DNA of 64,000 nt from JBBSBL01 sp046330255 (GTDB lineage: Bacteria > Actinomycetota > Thermoleophilia > Solirubrobacterales > Solirubrobacteraceae), in the NCBI GenBank assembly GCA_046330255.1, contig JAXLTC010000002.1:1-64000 (forward strand), given 5' to 3'. Below the pieces are notes generated by a model that did no database searches, was not told where the DNA came from, and worked only from the letters and a program-made list of their open reading frames with translations. Positions 1 through 9,021 of the stretch are shown here, piece after piece (the first letter of the stretch is position 1; every line of letters begins with the position of its first letter). Position numbers and translations under genes: made by a program.

Positions 1-2121
1 CAGGCCCAAGCGGCCCTTGTAGCCCATGCCGCCGCAGCGCCCGCAGCCGGTCGCGTCGTAGGCCTCGAGGTCATAGCCGACGTTGAAGCCGTGCTCCTTG
101 AGCGTCGCCGCGGGGACCAGCACGCGCCGCTTGCAGGTCGCGCACAGCGTTCGCGCGAGGCGCTGGGCGACCACGCAGTCGATCGCGGACGCCACCAGGA
201 ACGGCTCGATCCCCATCTCGATCAGCCGCGTGATCGCGGTCGGCGCGTCGTTGGTGTGCAGCGTCGAGAGGACGAGGTGCCCCGTCAGCGCGCCCTCGAT
301 CGCGATCTGCGCGGTCTCCGAGTCGCGGATCTCGCCGACCATGATGATGTCGGGGTCCGCGCGCATCATCGAGCGCAGGCCCGTTGCGAACGTGAGGCCC
401 GCCTTCGGGTTGACCTGCACCTGGGTGACGCCCTCGAGCTGGTACTCGACGGGGTCCTCGATCGTGATGATGTTCTTGTCGGGCGTGTTCAGCTCGCCGA
501 GCGAGGCGTAGAGCGTGGTCGACTTGCCCGAGCCGGTCGGGCCGGTCACCAGCACGGCGCCGTAGGACTGGGAGAACGCGCGCTCGTAGCGCTCGCGGTC
601 ATCGGGGCCCATACCGAGCTTGTCGAGGTCGAGGACCACGGACTCCTTGTCGAGGATCCGCAGCACGACCGACTCGCCGTGCACGCTCGGCAGCGTGACG
701 ATGCGAACGTCGACGTGACGGCCCTCGACGGTCAGCGACACGCGGCCGTCCTGCGGGACGCGGCGCTCGGCGATGTCGAGCTCGGCCATGATCTTGATGC
801 GCGAGACGACCCCGGAGACCATCCGCGCCGGCACCGTGGTGCCGGTCGCGAGCACGCCGTCGATCCGGAAGCGCACGCGCATCTCGCGCCCCTCCGGCTC
901 GAAGTGCACGTCCGAGGCCCCCCGCTCGGCGGCCTCGGCGATGATCGAGTGGACGAGCTTGACGATCGGCGCGTCGTCCGCCGACTCCTGGAGGTCGACG
1001 ACGTCGCCGCCGCCCTCCTCGTCGTCGAACTCCTCCTCGACCGCCTCCTGGACGGCGTCCTCGAAGCGGCTGAGCTTGGCGACCAGCGCCTCGATGTCCT
1101 CCGGCGACGCGACGGCCGGGCGGACGTCGAGCCGCGTCATCATCGCGATGTCGTCGACCGCGAGGACGTTCGAGGGGTCCGCCATCGCGACCAGCAGCGT
1201 CTTGTCGTCGACGAACGACACCGGCACGGCCTCGTAGCGCTTGCCGGCGGCGGCGTTGAGCAGGTTCGCGGCGCCCATGTCGACCTTGAAGACGTTCAGG
1301 TCGAGGTGGTCGAGGCCGTAGCGCTCGGCGATCGCGCGGGCCAGCTGGTCCGGCGTGATGGCCCCCTCCTCGAGCAGGATCCGCTCCGGCGGGCGGCCGG
1401 CCGTGCGAGCGGTCTCGACGGCCTGCTCGACGCGCGAGGGCTCGACGTAGCCGAGCTCCATCAGGACGTCGGTCACGAAGCGGCCCAGCGCGCTCGCCTT
1501 CGAGGGCTTGGTGACGCCGTTCCAGTCGACCTGGAGCTCGGGCGCGGTCGCCGTCTGGACGACCTCCTGGGACCCCACCGCCCGTAGCTGCGGCCGCGAC
1601 GGCGGCGACGCCGCGGACGGAGGTGCGGGGGCGGGCGCGCGGGGCTGCGGCGGCGGGGCGGGCGGCTCGGGCTCGGGCTGCGGCTCCGGCTCGAACCGCG
1701 GCTCGGGCTGCGGCTCGGGCGGCTCGGGCGGCTCGGCGTGCTGCTCGGGCGGCTCGGGGTCCGTCGCGGCCCCGGCATCCGGCTCGAGGCTTTCCGGCGG
1801 CCCGGGGCTCGGCTCCGGACCCGTATCGACCGGGACCGGCTCGGGCTCGGGCGCGGGGGTCGCCGCCTGGCCGGCCGCGGTCTGCGGCGGCGGGAGCGCC
1901 GGCTCCGGGCTGGCCGGCGCGGGCGCCGGACCTGTGTCGGGCTGCGGCATCGTCGGCTGCGCGTCGGGCGCGGGCACCGGCGGCTCGGCGGCTTGGGGCG
2001 GCGCAGCGGGCGGCGCGCCGGGGTCTTCAGTCCCGGGCGGCGGCTCGGAATGCTCCGAGGGGGGCTTCGCGTCCGGTCCATCGCCGGAACCCTTCCGCCC
2101 CTTGCCGAACGAGAACCTCAC
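1..2121 (-). CDS. pilB: Type IV pilus / type II secretion assembly ATPase PilB/GspE (C-terminus cut by window edge)
   Basis: Hexameric cytoplasmic ATPase that powers pilin polymerisation. About 707 residues are visible; the C-terminus runs off the left edge. After a short basic start comes an unusual Pro/Glu-rich low-complexity stretch (about residues 20-170), then an MshEN-type N-terminal domain, then the secretion ATPase core. Visible motifs are Walker A GPTGSGKST (near 530-538), Walker B MVGEIRDSETA (near 582-592) and a zinc site formed by CATC (near 660) and CGRC (near 695). The GTG start at 2121 is chosen because GGAGGT precedes it by 12 nt; this makes it overlap the end of aroE by about 95 nt in another frame. 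A later ATG at 1950 lies inside the Pro/Glu region. The family call is secure; PilB versus GspE cannot be settled without the partner genes to the left. Confidence 0.93.
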   Translation of the reverse strand, partial: MRFSFGKGRKGSGDGPDAKPPSEHSEPPPGTEDPGAPPAAPPQAAEPPVPAPDAQPTMPQPDTGPAPAPASPEPALPPPQTAAGQAATPAPEPEPVPVDTGPEPSPGPPESLEPDAGAATDPEPPEQHAEPPEPPEPQPEPRFEPEPQPEPEPPAPPPQPRAPAPAPPSAASPPSRPQLRAVGSQEVVQTATAPELQVDWNGVTKPSKASALGRFVTDVLMELGYVEPSRVEQAVETARTAGRPPERILLEEGAITPDQLARAIAERYGLDHLDLNVFKVDMGAANLLNAAAGKRYEAVPVSFVDDKTLLVAMADPSNVLAVDDIAMMTRLDVRPAVASPEDIEALVAKLSRFEDAVQEAVEEEFDDEEGGGDVVDLQESADDAPIVKLVHSIIAEAAERGASDVHFEPEGREMRVRFRIDGVLATGTTVPARMVSGVVSRIKIMAELDIAERRVPQDGRVSLTVEGRHVDVRIVTLPSVHGESVVLRILDKESVVLDLDKLGMGPDDRERYERAFSQSYGAVLVTGPTGSGKSTTLYASLGELNTPDKNIITIEDPVEYQLEGVTQVQVNPKAGLTFATGLRSMMRADPDIIMVGEIRDSETAQIAIEGALTGHLVLSTLHTNDAPTAITRLIEMGIEPFLVASAIDCVVAQRLARTLCATCKRRVLVPAATLKEHGFNVGYDLEAYDATGCGRCGGMGYKGRLGL

Positions 2122-2815
2122 TGCCGGTGACGACCTCCAGGCCGGCGCCGCGCGCCGCTTCGATCAGCCGCGTCGGGACCTCCCCGTAGACGAGGTCGAC
2201 GACGACCGAATATTCGTCCAGAGCATCGGCGCCGAGCGGAAGGTCCTTGAGCCCCGCGGCCGGATCGTCCAGGCCGGCGGCGGTGCAGTTGACGAGCAGA
2301 TCCGCGGGCTCGGGCGCCGCCACGACGCGACCCCCGATCTCGGCGCACAGGCGCTCCGCGCGAGCGCGGGTGCGGTTCCAGACCATCACGTCGCGGGCGC
2401 CGGCGTCGAGCAGCGCCCAGACCGCGGCCCGCGCGCTCCCGCCCGCGCCCAGCACCAGCGCGCTGCGGCCGGCGGGCGGGGCCGGGAGCGCGGCGATCAG
2501 CCCGGGCGCGTCGGTGTTGTCGGCCTCGATCCGCCCGGCGGCGAAGGTCAGCGTGTTGGCGGCGCCGATCGCGCGCGCCCGCGGCGCGGCCTCGTCGGCG
2601 ACCGCCAGCGCCGCCTCCTTGTGGGGGATCGTCACGTTCACGCCGGCGAAGCCCGCGTCCGGAAGCGCCCGCACGACCTCGTCGAACAGCCCGGGCGGCA
2701 CCGGCAGCAACTGGTAGCGCCAGCCCTCGAGACCGAGCTCGCGGTAACCGGCCTCGTGCATGCGCGGCGAGCGGCTGTGCGCCACCGGCCAGCCGACCAC
2801 TCCGGCTAGGGGCAC
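2027..2815 (-). CDS. aroE: Shikimate 5-dehydrogenase
   Basis: NADPH-dependent reduction of 3-dehydroshikimate to shikimate in aromatic amino acid biosynthesis, cytosolic. The 262-residue length is normal for the family. Visible motifs are GWPVAHSRSP (substrate-binding serines), NVTIPHK with the catalytic lysine, NTDAPG with the conserved Asn/Asp, and the nucleotide-binding loop VLGAGGSARA followed by WNRTRARA. The GTG start at 2815 overlaps the mltG stop by 10 nt, so translation is probably coupled. The downstream pilB start lies inside the last 95 nt of this gene, in a different frame. The adjacent YceG/MltG-RuvX-AlaS order is common in bacteria and suggests one long operon. Confidence 0.96.
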   Translation of the reverse strand: MPLAGVVGWPVAHSRSPRMHEAGYRELGLEGWRYQLLPVPPGLFDEVVRALPDAGFAGVNVTIPHKEAALAVADEAAPRARAIGAANTLTFAAGRIEADNTDAPGLIAALPAPPAGRSALVLGAGGSARAAVWALLDAGARDVMVWNRTRARAERLCAEIGGRVVAAPEPADLLVNCTAAGLDDPAAGLKDLPLGADALDEYSVVVDLVYGEVPTRLIEAARGAGLEVVTGSEVLVRQGAEGFRRWTGREAPLGAFRAAARD

Positions 2816-4288
2816 TTCGTCGGGCTCCGCCCGCCCGCCTTCGCGCGCGCGGCGTTGTAGCGCGCCACGTCGCGCTGGAACTGGGCGTTGGTGGAGGAGA
2901 ACGCGTGCTCCCCGCAGGTGCCCGGCTTGACGACGTAGTAGAGGTACGGGACGCGCGCCGGGTGCGCCGCCGCGCGGATCGCGGCCAGCCCGGGGTTGCC
3001 GATCGGCGTCGGCGGCAGGCCCGCGTGGCGGCGGGTGTTGTAGGGCGAGTCCGACGCCAGCTGGGAGCGGCGCAGCGGGCTCGTCCAGTTCCCGTACTCG
3101 TAGCGGGTCGTCGCGTCGATGCCCAGCGGGATCCCCCGCTTCAGCCGGTTGTAGATGACGGCCGCGATCAGCGCACGGTCCTTCGGCACCCCGGCCTCGC
3201 GGTCGATCATCGAGGCGATGATCAGCACGTCGTAGACGGTCAGGTTCTTGCTGTGCGCGTAGCGCATGCTCACCCCGCGGATCTGCTGGCGGAAGATGTT
3301 GAGCTGGCGATCCACCAGCGCCTTGACGGGGGCCGCACGCCGCAGCTGGTAGGTGGACGGGAAGAGGAAGCCCTCCAGCGTGCGCGTGCGGCGCGGGGCG
3401 CCGAAGCTGCGCGGGTCCAGCAGCGCCGAGCGGCGCGACGCCGCCAGGTAGTCGCCGCGCAGCCCGGCGCGGCGGACGATGGGCACCGTCTCGCGGCGCG
3501 AGAGCCCCTCCGGGATCGTGACCACCACCACGGGCGCCGAGGCCGGCGCCGTGGTGAGCGCGTCGAGCGCGGCGCCGTAGCTCATGTCGCGGCGCAGCAG
3601 GCGTGGGCCGGCGCGCAGCTTCGAGGCGTCGCCGGACAGGCGCGCGCGCAGCGCGAAGAAGAACCCGCTCGACACCACCCCGCGTTGCTCGAGCAGGTCG
3701 CCGATGTCCTCGACGCTCGCCCCGGAGGGCACGCGCACGAGCACCGACCCGTGCCCGTTCCCCGCGAACGGCTGGAACAGCGAGACGAGGAACCACCCGG
3801 CGACGATTATCGCGATCAGCGCGATCACGCCGAGCACCCGCGCAGTGGTGACCGCCGGGCGCCGTCGCGCGGCCGGGGGCGGCGGCGACGGCGAGGCCGG
3901 TCGCGTCTCGCCGGGGGCGACCCGCCTGGTGCCGATCGGCCGCTCGCCGGGATGGAACGGCGCCGGCTCGGCCCCGCCGGCCTCCGGCGCGGCCTGCCCC
4001 GGCTCGGGCGGTTCCGACGCGAGCGCCTCCGGCGCGGGGTCCCGCTCCGGCTCCGGCGCGGAGTCCGGCTCCGGCGCGGGCGCGGGCTCGGGCTCCGGCG
4101 CGGCGCGGGCTCGGGCTCCGGCGCGGGCGCCGCCGCCGGAACCTCCGGCTCGGGCGTGGGCGGCCCTTCCGCCGGGGGTCGACCGCGGCCGCGCGGCCCT
4201 CGCGCTGCGCGCGGCGGGCCTCGCGCTCGCGGCGCGCGGCTTCGCGCTCCGCGTCGGTGCGCGGAGCGGGCTCCTCGCGGCGGCTCAC
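2806..4288 (-). CDS. mltG: Endolytic murein transglycosylase MltG, with two apparent frameshifts in the N-terminal linker
   Basis: MltG (YceG family) cleaves nascent glycan strands and so sets their length; it is a membrane protein with a periplasmic/extracellular catalytic domain. The continuous downstream part, from GTG 3837 to the stop at 2806 (343 codons), has the membrane helix (VIALIAIIVAGWFLVSLF), a LysM-like region and the YceG core (TLEGFLFPSTY, DREAG, GIPLGIDAT, SPYNTR). The upstream GTG at 4288 overlaps the ruvX stop as GTGA and starts a charged helix (MSRREEPAPRTDAEREAARR). To join the two parts the frame must change near 4170-4200 and again near 4100-4115, both within GC repeats encoding Pro/Glu. 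Each segment reads sensibly: PPTPEPEVPAAAPAPEPEP in the middle, then PFHPGERPIGTRR before the helix. Sequencing or assembly indels are the simplest explanation. If the frameshifts are real, the protein starts at 3837 without the cytosolic tail. Confidence 0.85.
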
Positions 4289-4686
4289 GCCCGCGCCTCG
4301 CGGCGGGCCAGCCAGCCCTCGAGGAGCACGGCGGCGGCGCGCGAGTCCTCGGACGCGGACCCGCCGGCGCGCTGCGCGATCCGCGTCGTGAATCGCTCGT
4401 CGTAGAGCTCGACCGGGATCGCGGCGGGAAGCGCCTCGCGCAGCCGGGCCGCGAATGCGCGCGTCTCCCCGGTCTGGGCGCTGTCGCCGCCCGCCAGCGT
4501 GACGGGAAGGCCCACTACCACGCGCTCGACCTCGTGGTGCTCCGCGAGCGCGGCCACCCGGCGCAGCCCGGCCTTGCTCCCGGGCGCGGGCACCGCCTCG
4601 ATCGGCGACGCGAGGGTGCCGGTCGGGTCGCTCAGGGCGCAGCCGCAGCGCGCGGAGCCGTAGTCGAGGGCCAGCACGCGCGCCAC
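4285..4686 (-). CDS. ruvX: Putative pre-16S rRNA nuclease / Holliday-junction resolvase-like RuvX (YqgF)
   Basis: RNase H-fold protein of the YqgF/RuvX family, thought to process the 5' end of 16S rRNA. The 133 residues are the usual size. Visible motifs are VLALDYGSARCGCALSD at the N-terminus with the first catalytic Asp, VVVGLPVTLAGGDSAQ in the middle, and the C-terminal YDERFTT followed by the acidic SEDSRAAAVLLEGWL. It starts with GTG at 4686, 8 nt after the alaS stop, and its TGA overlaps the GTG of the long mltG form. The alaS-ruvX-mltG order supports the call. Confidence 0.95.
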   Translation of the reverse strand: MARVLALDYGSARCGCALSDPTGTLASPIEAVPAPGSKAGLRRVAALAEHHEVERVVVGLPVTLAGGDSAQTGETRAFAARLREALPAAIPVELYDERFTTRIAQRAGGSASEDSRAAAVLLEGWLARREARA

Positions 4687-4693
4687 CCGGCCG

Positions 4694-7348
4694 TCAGCCC
4701 CCGCCGAGCGCGGACTCGATCGCGGCGCGTGCCGCGGCCAGCGCCTCGTCCAGCTTCCCGGGGTCGCGCCCGCCTGCCCGCGCCATCGTGTCGCGCCCGC
4801 CGCCCCCTCCCCCGGCCACCTCCGCCGCGGCCTTCACGACGGCGCCCGCCTTGACGCCGCGCTCGACGAGCGCGGGGGCGACCGCGACCACCAGATGCAC
4901 CCGCCCCTCCGCGACCGCGCCGAGGGCGATCGCGCTGTCGCCCAGCCGGGCCTTCAGCCTGTCGGCGATGTCCGGCAGCGTTTTCGGGTCCGGCGCCTTC
5001 ACGGCGGCGGCGAGCACGCGCGCGCCGTCCACCTCGGCCGCGTCGGCGACGAGCGCGTCCAGGTCCAGCGCGCCGTTGCCGCCGCCCTCGGCCGCCGCGC
5101 GCTCCAGCGCCGCGACCCGCTCCTCGCGTGCGGCGAGCGCGTCCAACGCCCCCTCGGGCGTCGTGCGCAGGCGCTCGGCGAGCGCGCGCAGGCGCGCGTC
5201 GTGATCGCGCATCAGCGCGACGGCCGCGGGCCCCGTCAGCGCCTCGATGCGCCGCACGTTCGCGGCCGAGGAGGTCTCGCCCGTGATCGTGAAGAGGCCG
5301 ATCTCGGCCGTCGAGCGCACGTGCGTGCCGCCGCACAACTCGCGCGAGAACGAGCCGTCGCCGATCTCGACCATCCGCACGACCTCGCCGTACTTCTCGC
5401 CGAAGAGCGCCATCGCGCCGAGGCGGCGCGCCTCCTGAAGCGTCGTCTCCAGGGCCCGGACGGGGAGGTTCTGCAGCACGCGCCGGTTGACCTCGTCCTC
5501 GACGCCGGCGATCTCCTCCGGGCTCAGCGCCCGCCCGTGGGTGAAGTCGAAGCGCAGCTTGTCGGGCCGCACCGCCGAGCCCGCCTGGCGAACGTGGTCG
5601 CCGAGGCGCTCGCGCAGCGCCGCGTGGAGCAGGTGCGTGGCCGTGTGGTTGGCCGCCGTGGCATGGCGTGCGGCGGGGTCCACGACGGCGCGGACCCGCG
5701 CCCCCTCGCGCAGCTCGCCCTGCTCCGGCTCGAGGGCGACGACCTGGTCGTCGCCCAGCCTGTAGACCTCGCCGACCCGCGCGCGGCAGTCGCCCGTGGC
5801 GCACTCGAGCGTGCCCGCGTCGGATACCTGCCCGCCGCCCGCCGGGTAGAACGGCGACTCGACGAGCTTCGCCAGCCACCGATCTCCCGCCCGCTCCAGC
5901 GCGCCGATCGTCGTCTCCTGCTCGGTAGTCCGGTAACCGGTGAACTCGGTCGCGAACCCTGCGCTCCCGGCGAGCGTCGCCGCCGCCTCGCGCGCCGCGT
6001 CGTGAGCGAGGGGATCGCCGGTCGCGGCGCCGCTCCGCGCCCGCTCGCGCTGGCGGTCCATGAGCACCTCGAAGCCCTGCTCGTCAACGCCCAGGCCGGC
6101 CTCCGCGACGAGCTCGAGCGTGAGGTCGATCGGGAAGCCGTAGGTGTCGTGGAGCCGGAACGCGTCCTCGGCGCCGATTCCCTCGTCGCCGCGCTCGCGC
6201 GCCCGCTCGATCAGCTCGCCGAGCAGCTTCGTGCCCTGCGCGAGCGTGCGGCCGAAGCCCTCCTCCTCCGCCTCCAGCCAGCGGCGGATCGCGGCGCGCT
6301 GCTCACCCAGCTCCGGGTAGGCGCCGCCCATCGTCTCCTCGACCACGCCGGCGTAGCGCGGCAGGAAGCCGGGCTCCAGCCCGATCCGCCGTCCCTGGGC
6401 GATCGCGCGCCGCATGACCCGGCGCAGGATGTAGCCGCGGTCCTCGTTGCCGGGGACCACGCCGTCGGCGACGAGGAAGCACATGGCGCGCGAGTGGTCG
6501 GCCAGGATGCGCAGCGCGCGAGTGGCCTCGGCGTCGCTCCCGTAGGCCCGGCCGGAGAGCTCCTCGCCCAGCGCGACCAGGGGCGCGAACTGGTCGGTGT
6601 CGAAGACCGACTCGACCTCCTGCTGGATCGCGGCCATGCGGTTGAGCCCGAGCCCGGTATCGATGCTCTGCGCGGGCAGCGGCGTCAGCACCCCGGCGGG
6701 CTCCTGGTCGAACTCCATGAACACCAGGTTCCAGTACTCGAGGAAGCGCTCGCCGTCGTCGCCCGGCCGCTCGCTGTCGGGTCCGAACGCCGATCCGCGG
6801 TCCAGGTAGAGCTCCGAGCAGGGGCCGCAGGGGCCGGTCGGGCCGGCCTGCCAGAAGTTGTCGGAGCGGGGCAGCGCCACGATCCGCTCCCGCGGCACCC
6901 CGACCGCGCGCCAGGCCTCGATCGCCTCCTCGTCCGGGCCGAGCCCGAGCTCCTCGTCGCCCTCGAACACCGTGATCCAGATGTCGTGCGCCGGGAAGCC
7001 GAATCCCTCGCGGGACAGCTCCCATGCGAGCTCCACGGCGCCCGCCTTGAAGTAGTCGCCGATCGAGAAGTTGCCGAGCATCTCGAAGAACGTGAGGTGG
7101 CGCGCGGTGAGGCCGACGTTCTCGACGTCGGTGGTGCGGAAGCACTTCTGGCAGGTGGTCAGCCGCTGCCCGGGCGGCGTCTCGGTGCCCTGGAAGTAGG
7201 GCTTGAGCGGATGCATCCCCGCTGTGGTGAGCAGCACGGAGGGATCGTGGGTGGCGGGCACCAGCGAGAACGAGGGCAGGCGCACGTGGCCGCGCTCGGC
7301 GAAGAAGGACAGGAACGTCTCGCGGATCTCGTCCGAGGTGCGCGCCAT
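4694..7348 (-). CDS. alaS: Alanine--tRNA ligase
   Basis: Charges tRNA-Ala with alanine. The 884-residue protein has the full bacterial layout: class II catalytic domain starting with EIRETFLSFFAERGH and LLTTAGMHPLKPYFQG, then the editing domain with the zinc/editing motifs HTATHLLHAALRE and ELCGGTHVRSTAEIG, then a C-Ala/DHHA1-type C-terminal domain rich in glycine (VAGGGGGGRDTMARAGG) that aids tRNA binding. The start at 7348 gives the conserved N-terminus MARTSDEIRETF. It lies 13 nt downstream of the mnmA stop and 8 nt upstream of ruvX, in the middle of the first minus-strand operon. Confidence 0.98.
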   Translation of the reverse strand: MARTSDEIRETFLSFFAERGHVRLPSFSLVPATHDPSVLLTTAGMHPLKPYFQGTETPPGQRLTTCQKCFRTTDVENVGLTARHLTFFEMLGNFSIGDYFKAGAVELAWELSREGFGFPAHDIWITVFEGDEELGLGPDEEAIEAWRAVGVPRERIVALPRSDNFWQAGPTGPCGPCSELYLDRGSAFGPDSERPGDDGERFLEYWNLVFMEFDQEPAGVLTPLPAQSIDTGLGLNRMAAIQQEVESVFDTDQFAPLVALGEELSGRAYGSDAEATRALRILADHSRAMCFLVADGVVPGNEDRGYILRRVMRRAIAQGRRIGLEPGFLPRYAGVVEETMGGAYPELGEQRAAIRRWLEAEEEGFGRTLAQGTKLLGELIERARERGDEGIGAEDAFRLHDTYGFPIDLTLELVAEAGLGVDEQGFEVLMDRQRERARSGAATGDPLAHDAAREAAATLAGSAGFATEFTGYRTTEQETTIGALERAGDRWLAKLVESPFYPAGGGQVSDAGTLECATGDCRARVGEVYRLGDDQVVALEPEQGELREGARVRAVVDPAARHATAANHTATHLLHAALRERLGDHVRQAGSAVRPDKLRFDFTHGRALSPEEIAGVEDEVNRRVLQNLPVRALETTLQEARRLGAMALFGEKYGEVVRMVEIGDGSFSRELCGGTHVRSTAEIGLFTITGETSSAANVRRIEALTGPAAVALMRDHDARLRALAERLRTTPEGALDALAAREERVAALERAAAEGGGNGALDLDALVADAAEVDGARVLAAAVKAPDPKTLPDIADRLKARLGDSAIALGAVAEGRVHLVVAVAPALVERGVKAGAVVKAAAEVAGGGGGGRDTMARAGGRDPGKLDEALAAARAAIESALGGG

Positions 7349-7361
7349 CGGGGGCCGGAGT

Positions 7362-8828
7362 CTAGGCGGCGCGCGCGGCCGTGCCGCCCGCCGCGATGGT
7401 GCCCCAGCCGACCACCAGATCGCCGTCCTGGAGGCACGCGACCTGGCCCGGCGCGGCGCCGGCCGCGGGCTCGGCGAGGCCGACCTCGATCCGCGCGTGC
7501 GGTCCCGCGGGGAGGTCCCCGTCGATCGCCGCCGCCAGCGCGCGGGCGCGGTAGCGCAGGCGGACCCGGTCGATGCGCGCGCCGTCGCGGCGCAGCCGCA
7601 CGTCGCGGACCGTCACGCGGCTCGTCCGCAGGGCCTCCCGCGGACCGACCACGACCCGGTTGCTCGCGGCGTCCTTCGAGAGCACGAACAGCGGCCGGCC
7701 GCCGCCGACGCCGAGCCCGCGCCGCTGGCCGACCGTGTAGCGCTCGTGCCCGCGATGACGGCCCAGGACACGGCCCGCGACATCGACGACGTCGCCCGCG
7801 CGGCCACGGGCCGCGCCGTGGCGCGCGCGGAAGGCGGCGGCGTCGGTGCCGGCGAGGAAGCACAGGTCCTGCGAGTCGGGCCGGTCGGCGACCGGCAGGC
7901 CCTCCTCGCGCGCGAGCGCGCGCACCCGCGACTTGGTCAGCCCGCCGAGCGGGAAGCGCAGGGCGGCGAGCGTCGTCGGGTCCAGCGCCGCGAGCGCGTA
8001 GCTCTGGTCCTTCCCCGCATCGGCGGCCTCGCGCAGCAGCGGTCCGCGGGGATGGTCGCGCTCGGCGACGCGCGCGTAGTGGCCCGTCGCCAGCACGGAG
8101 GCGCCGAGACGCTCCGCGAGGGCGACCATCGCGTCGAGCCGGACCGCCCCGTTGCAGCGCACGCACGGATTGGGCGTCAGGCCCGCGGCGTGCCCGGCGA
8201 GCCACGGCTCGACCACGCCCGCGCGGAACTCCTCGCGCAGGTCGAGCGTCAGGTGGGGCATGCCCATGCGGTGCGCGAGGGCGCGCGCGTCGCGCACCGC
8301 CGCGGCCGAGCAGCACGAGCGCTCGGCGTCGTTGGCCGGGTCGGTCCACAGCTCGAGCGTCACGGCGACCGCCTCGCCGCCCGCGCGCGCGCTGAGCAGC
8401 GCCGCGACCGCGCTGTCCACTCCGCCGCTCATCGCCACCAGCGTGCGTCCGGGGCTCGGCGCGAGCGCCGCCGAGTCGCGAGCGGCGCCGCCGAGCGCGC
8501 GGTGCAGGGCGTCGGCGGCGAGGTCGGCGGCGTGCAGCTTGCCGGGGCTCAGGCCGCCGAGCGCGCCGGCGATCTCCCCCGCTCCCAGGCGCGCGGCGTC
8601 CAGCAGCGGGCGGCCCCGCAAGAGCCCGACGGCGGCGCTGCCCGCGGCGTGAGCCGCGCCGCAGCCGTGCGCCTCGAAGCCCGCGTCGGCCACACGCTCG
8701 CCGTCGAGCGCGACCGTGATCGCCACCAGGTCGCCGCACGGCGCGCCGCCGGCGGCGCCGGTCGCGCCGCCGCGCGGGCGGCGCCCGCGTCCCACCGGAG
8801 CCGCGAGGTGATGCTCGAGCGCGTCCAC
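7362..8828 (-). CDS. mnmA: tRNA 2-thiouridylase MnmA with an N-terminal IscU/NifU-like domain
   Basis: MnmA thiolates U34 of tRNA for Glu, Gln and Lys using ATP and sulfur relayed from a cysteine desulfurase. Residues about 130-488 are MnmA: PP-loop SGGVDS (134-139), the catalytic Cys in NPCVRCN and the second Cys in SQDLCFL, then the C-terminal beta-barrels. Residues 1-125 resemble the Fe-S scaffold IscU: APCGD (Cys31), HGCGAA (Cys56) and GKLHA, where the third scaffold Cys of the usual KLHC is Ala100. The GTG at 8828 is chosen because TACCAT, a good -10 box, ends 6 nt before it (8835-8840) and because it begins exactly at the IscU homology; longer upstream frames would run through the 51-bp repeat. 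The fusion suggests direct sulfur or cluster hand-off, which is inference. Confidence 0.9.
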   Translation of the reverse strand: MDALEHHLAAPVGRGRRPRGGATGAAGGAPCGDLVAITVALDGERVADAGFEAHGCGAAHAAGSAAVGLLRGRPLLDAARLGAGEIAGALGGLSPGKLHAADLAADALHRALGGAARDSAALAPSPGRTLVAMSGGVDSAVAALLSARAGGEAVAVTLELWTDPANDAERSCCSAAAVRDARALAHRMGMPHLTLDLREEFRAGVVEPWLAGHAAGLTPNPCVRCNGAVRLDAMVALAERLGASVLATGHYARVAERDHPRGPLLREAADAGKDQSYALAALDPTTLAALRFPLGGLTKSRVRALAREEGLPVADRPDSQDLCFLAGTDAAAFRARHGAARGRAGDVVDVAGRVLGRHRGHERYTVGQRRGLGVGGGRPLFVLSKDAASNRVVVGPREALRTSRVTVRDVRLRRDGARIDRVRLRYRARALAAAIDGDLPAGPHARIEVGLAEPAAGAAPGQVACLQDGDLVVGWGTIAAGGTAARAA

Positions 8829-8834
8829 GGGTTG

Positions 8835-8840
8835 ATGGTA
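8835..8840 (-). promoter_or_regulatory. -10-like box of mnmA
   Basis: On the minus strand this reads TACCAT, 6 nt before the mnmA GTG. The spacing predicts transcription starting at or next to the start codon (leaderless). It is one of at least thirteen such boxes in the window. Confidence 0.45.
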
Positions 8841-8867
8841 GGGCCGGCGTCCGGCCGCCCGCGAGCC

Positions 8868-8918
8868 CAACCCATCCCGGCTGGCACCTCTCCTGCGGGT
8901 CTTACCTGGGATGGGTTG
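8868..8918 (+). repeat. 51-bp palindromic repeat, copy 1
   Basis: Outer arms CAACCCATCCC and GGGATGGGTTG pair perfectly over 11 bp, and an inner ACC/GGT stem surrounds the TCCTG centre at element positions 24-28. It lies upstream of the mnmA -10 box and about 100 nt past the stop of the upstream minus-strand gene. There is no T-run, so it is not a classic intrinsic terminator. See the family finding. Confidence 0.9.
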
Positions 8919-9021
8919 ATCGAGGGGGCCCGAGAATGCGCCCGGCCGCCGGGTCGTCACCCTTCGATGCCGCCGTTCAAGCGTGCCGCGCCGCCGACGC
9001 GGCCCGATGCGACGGAACCGC

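Noticed and set aside
91..1587. Long open frame on the plus strand antisense to pilB (and many similar ones, such as 4895-8395, 40627-42981 and 54451-58932)
   Set aside because: In DNA this rich in G+C, stops are rare in shadow frames. These translate to Arg/Ala/Gly/Pro-rich protein without any domain pattern, while the opposite or other frame has a clear family.
8829..8960. Longer N-terminus for MnmA
   Set aside because: It would translate through the 51-bp repeat and the -10 box, and adds no homologous sequence before the IscU-like domain.
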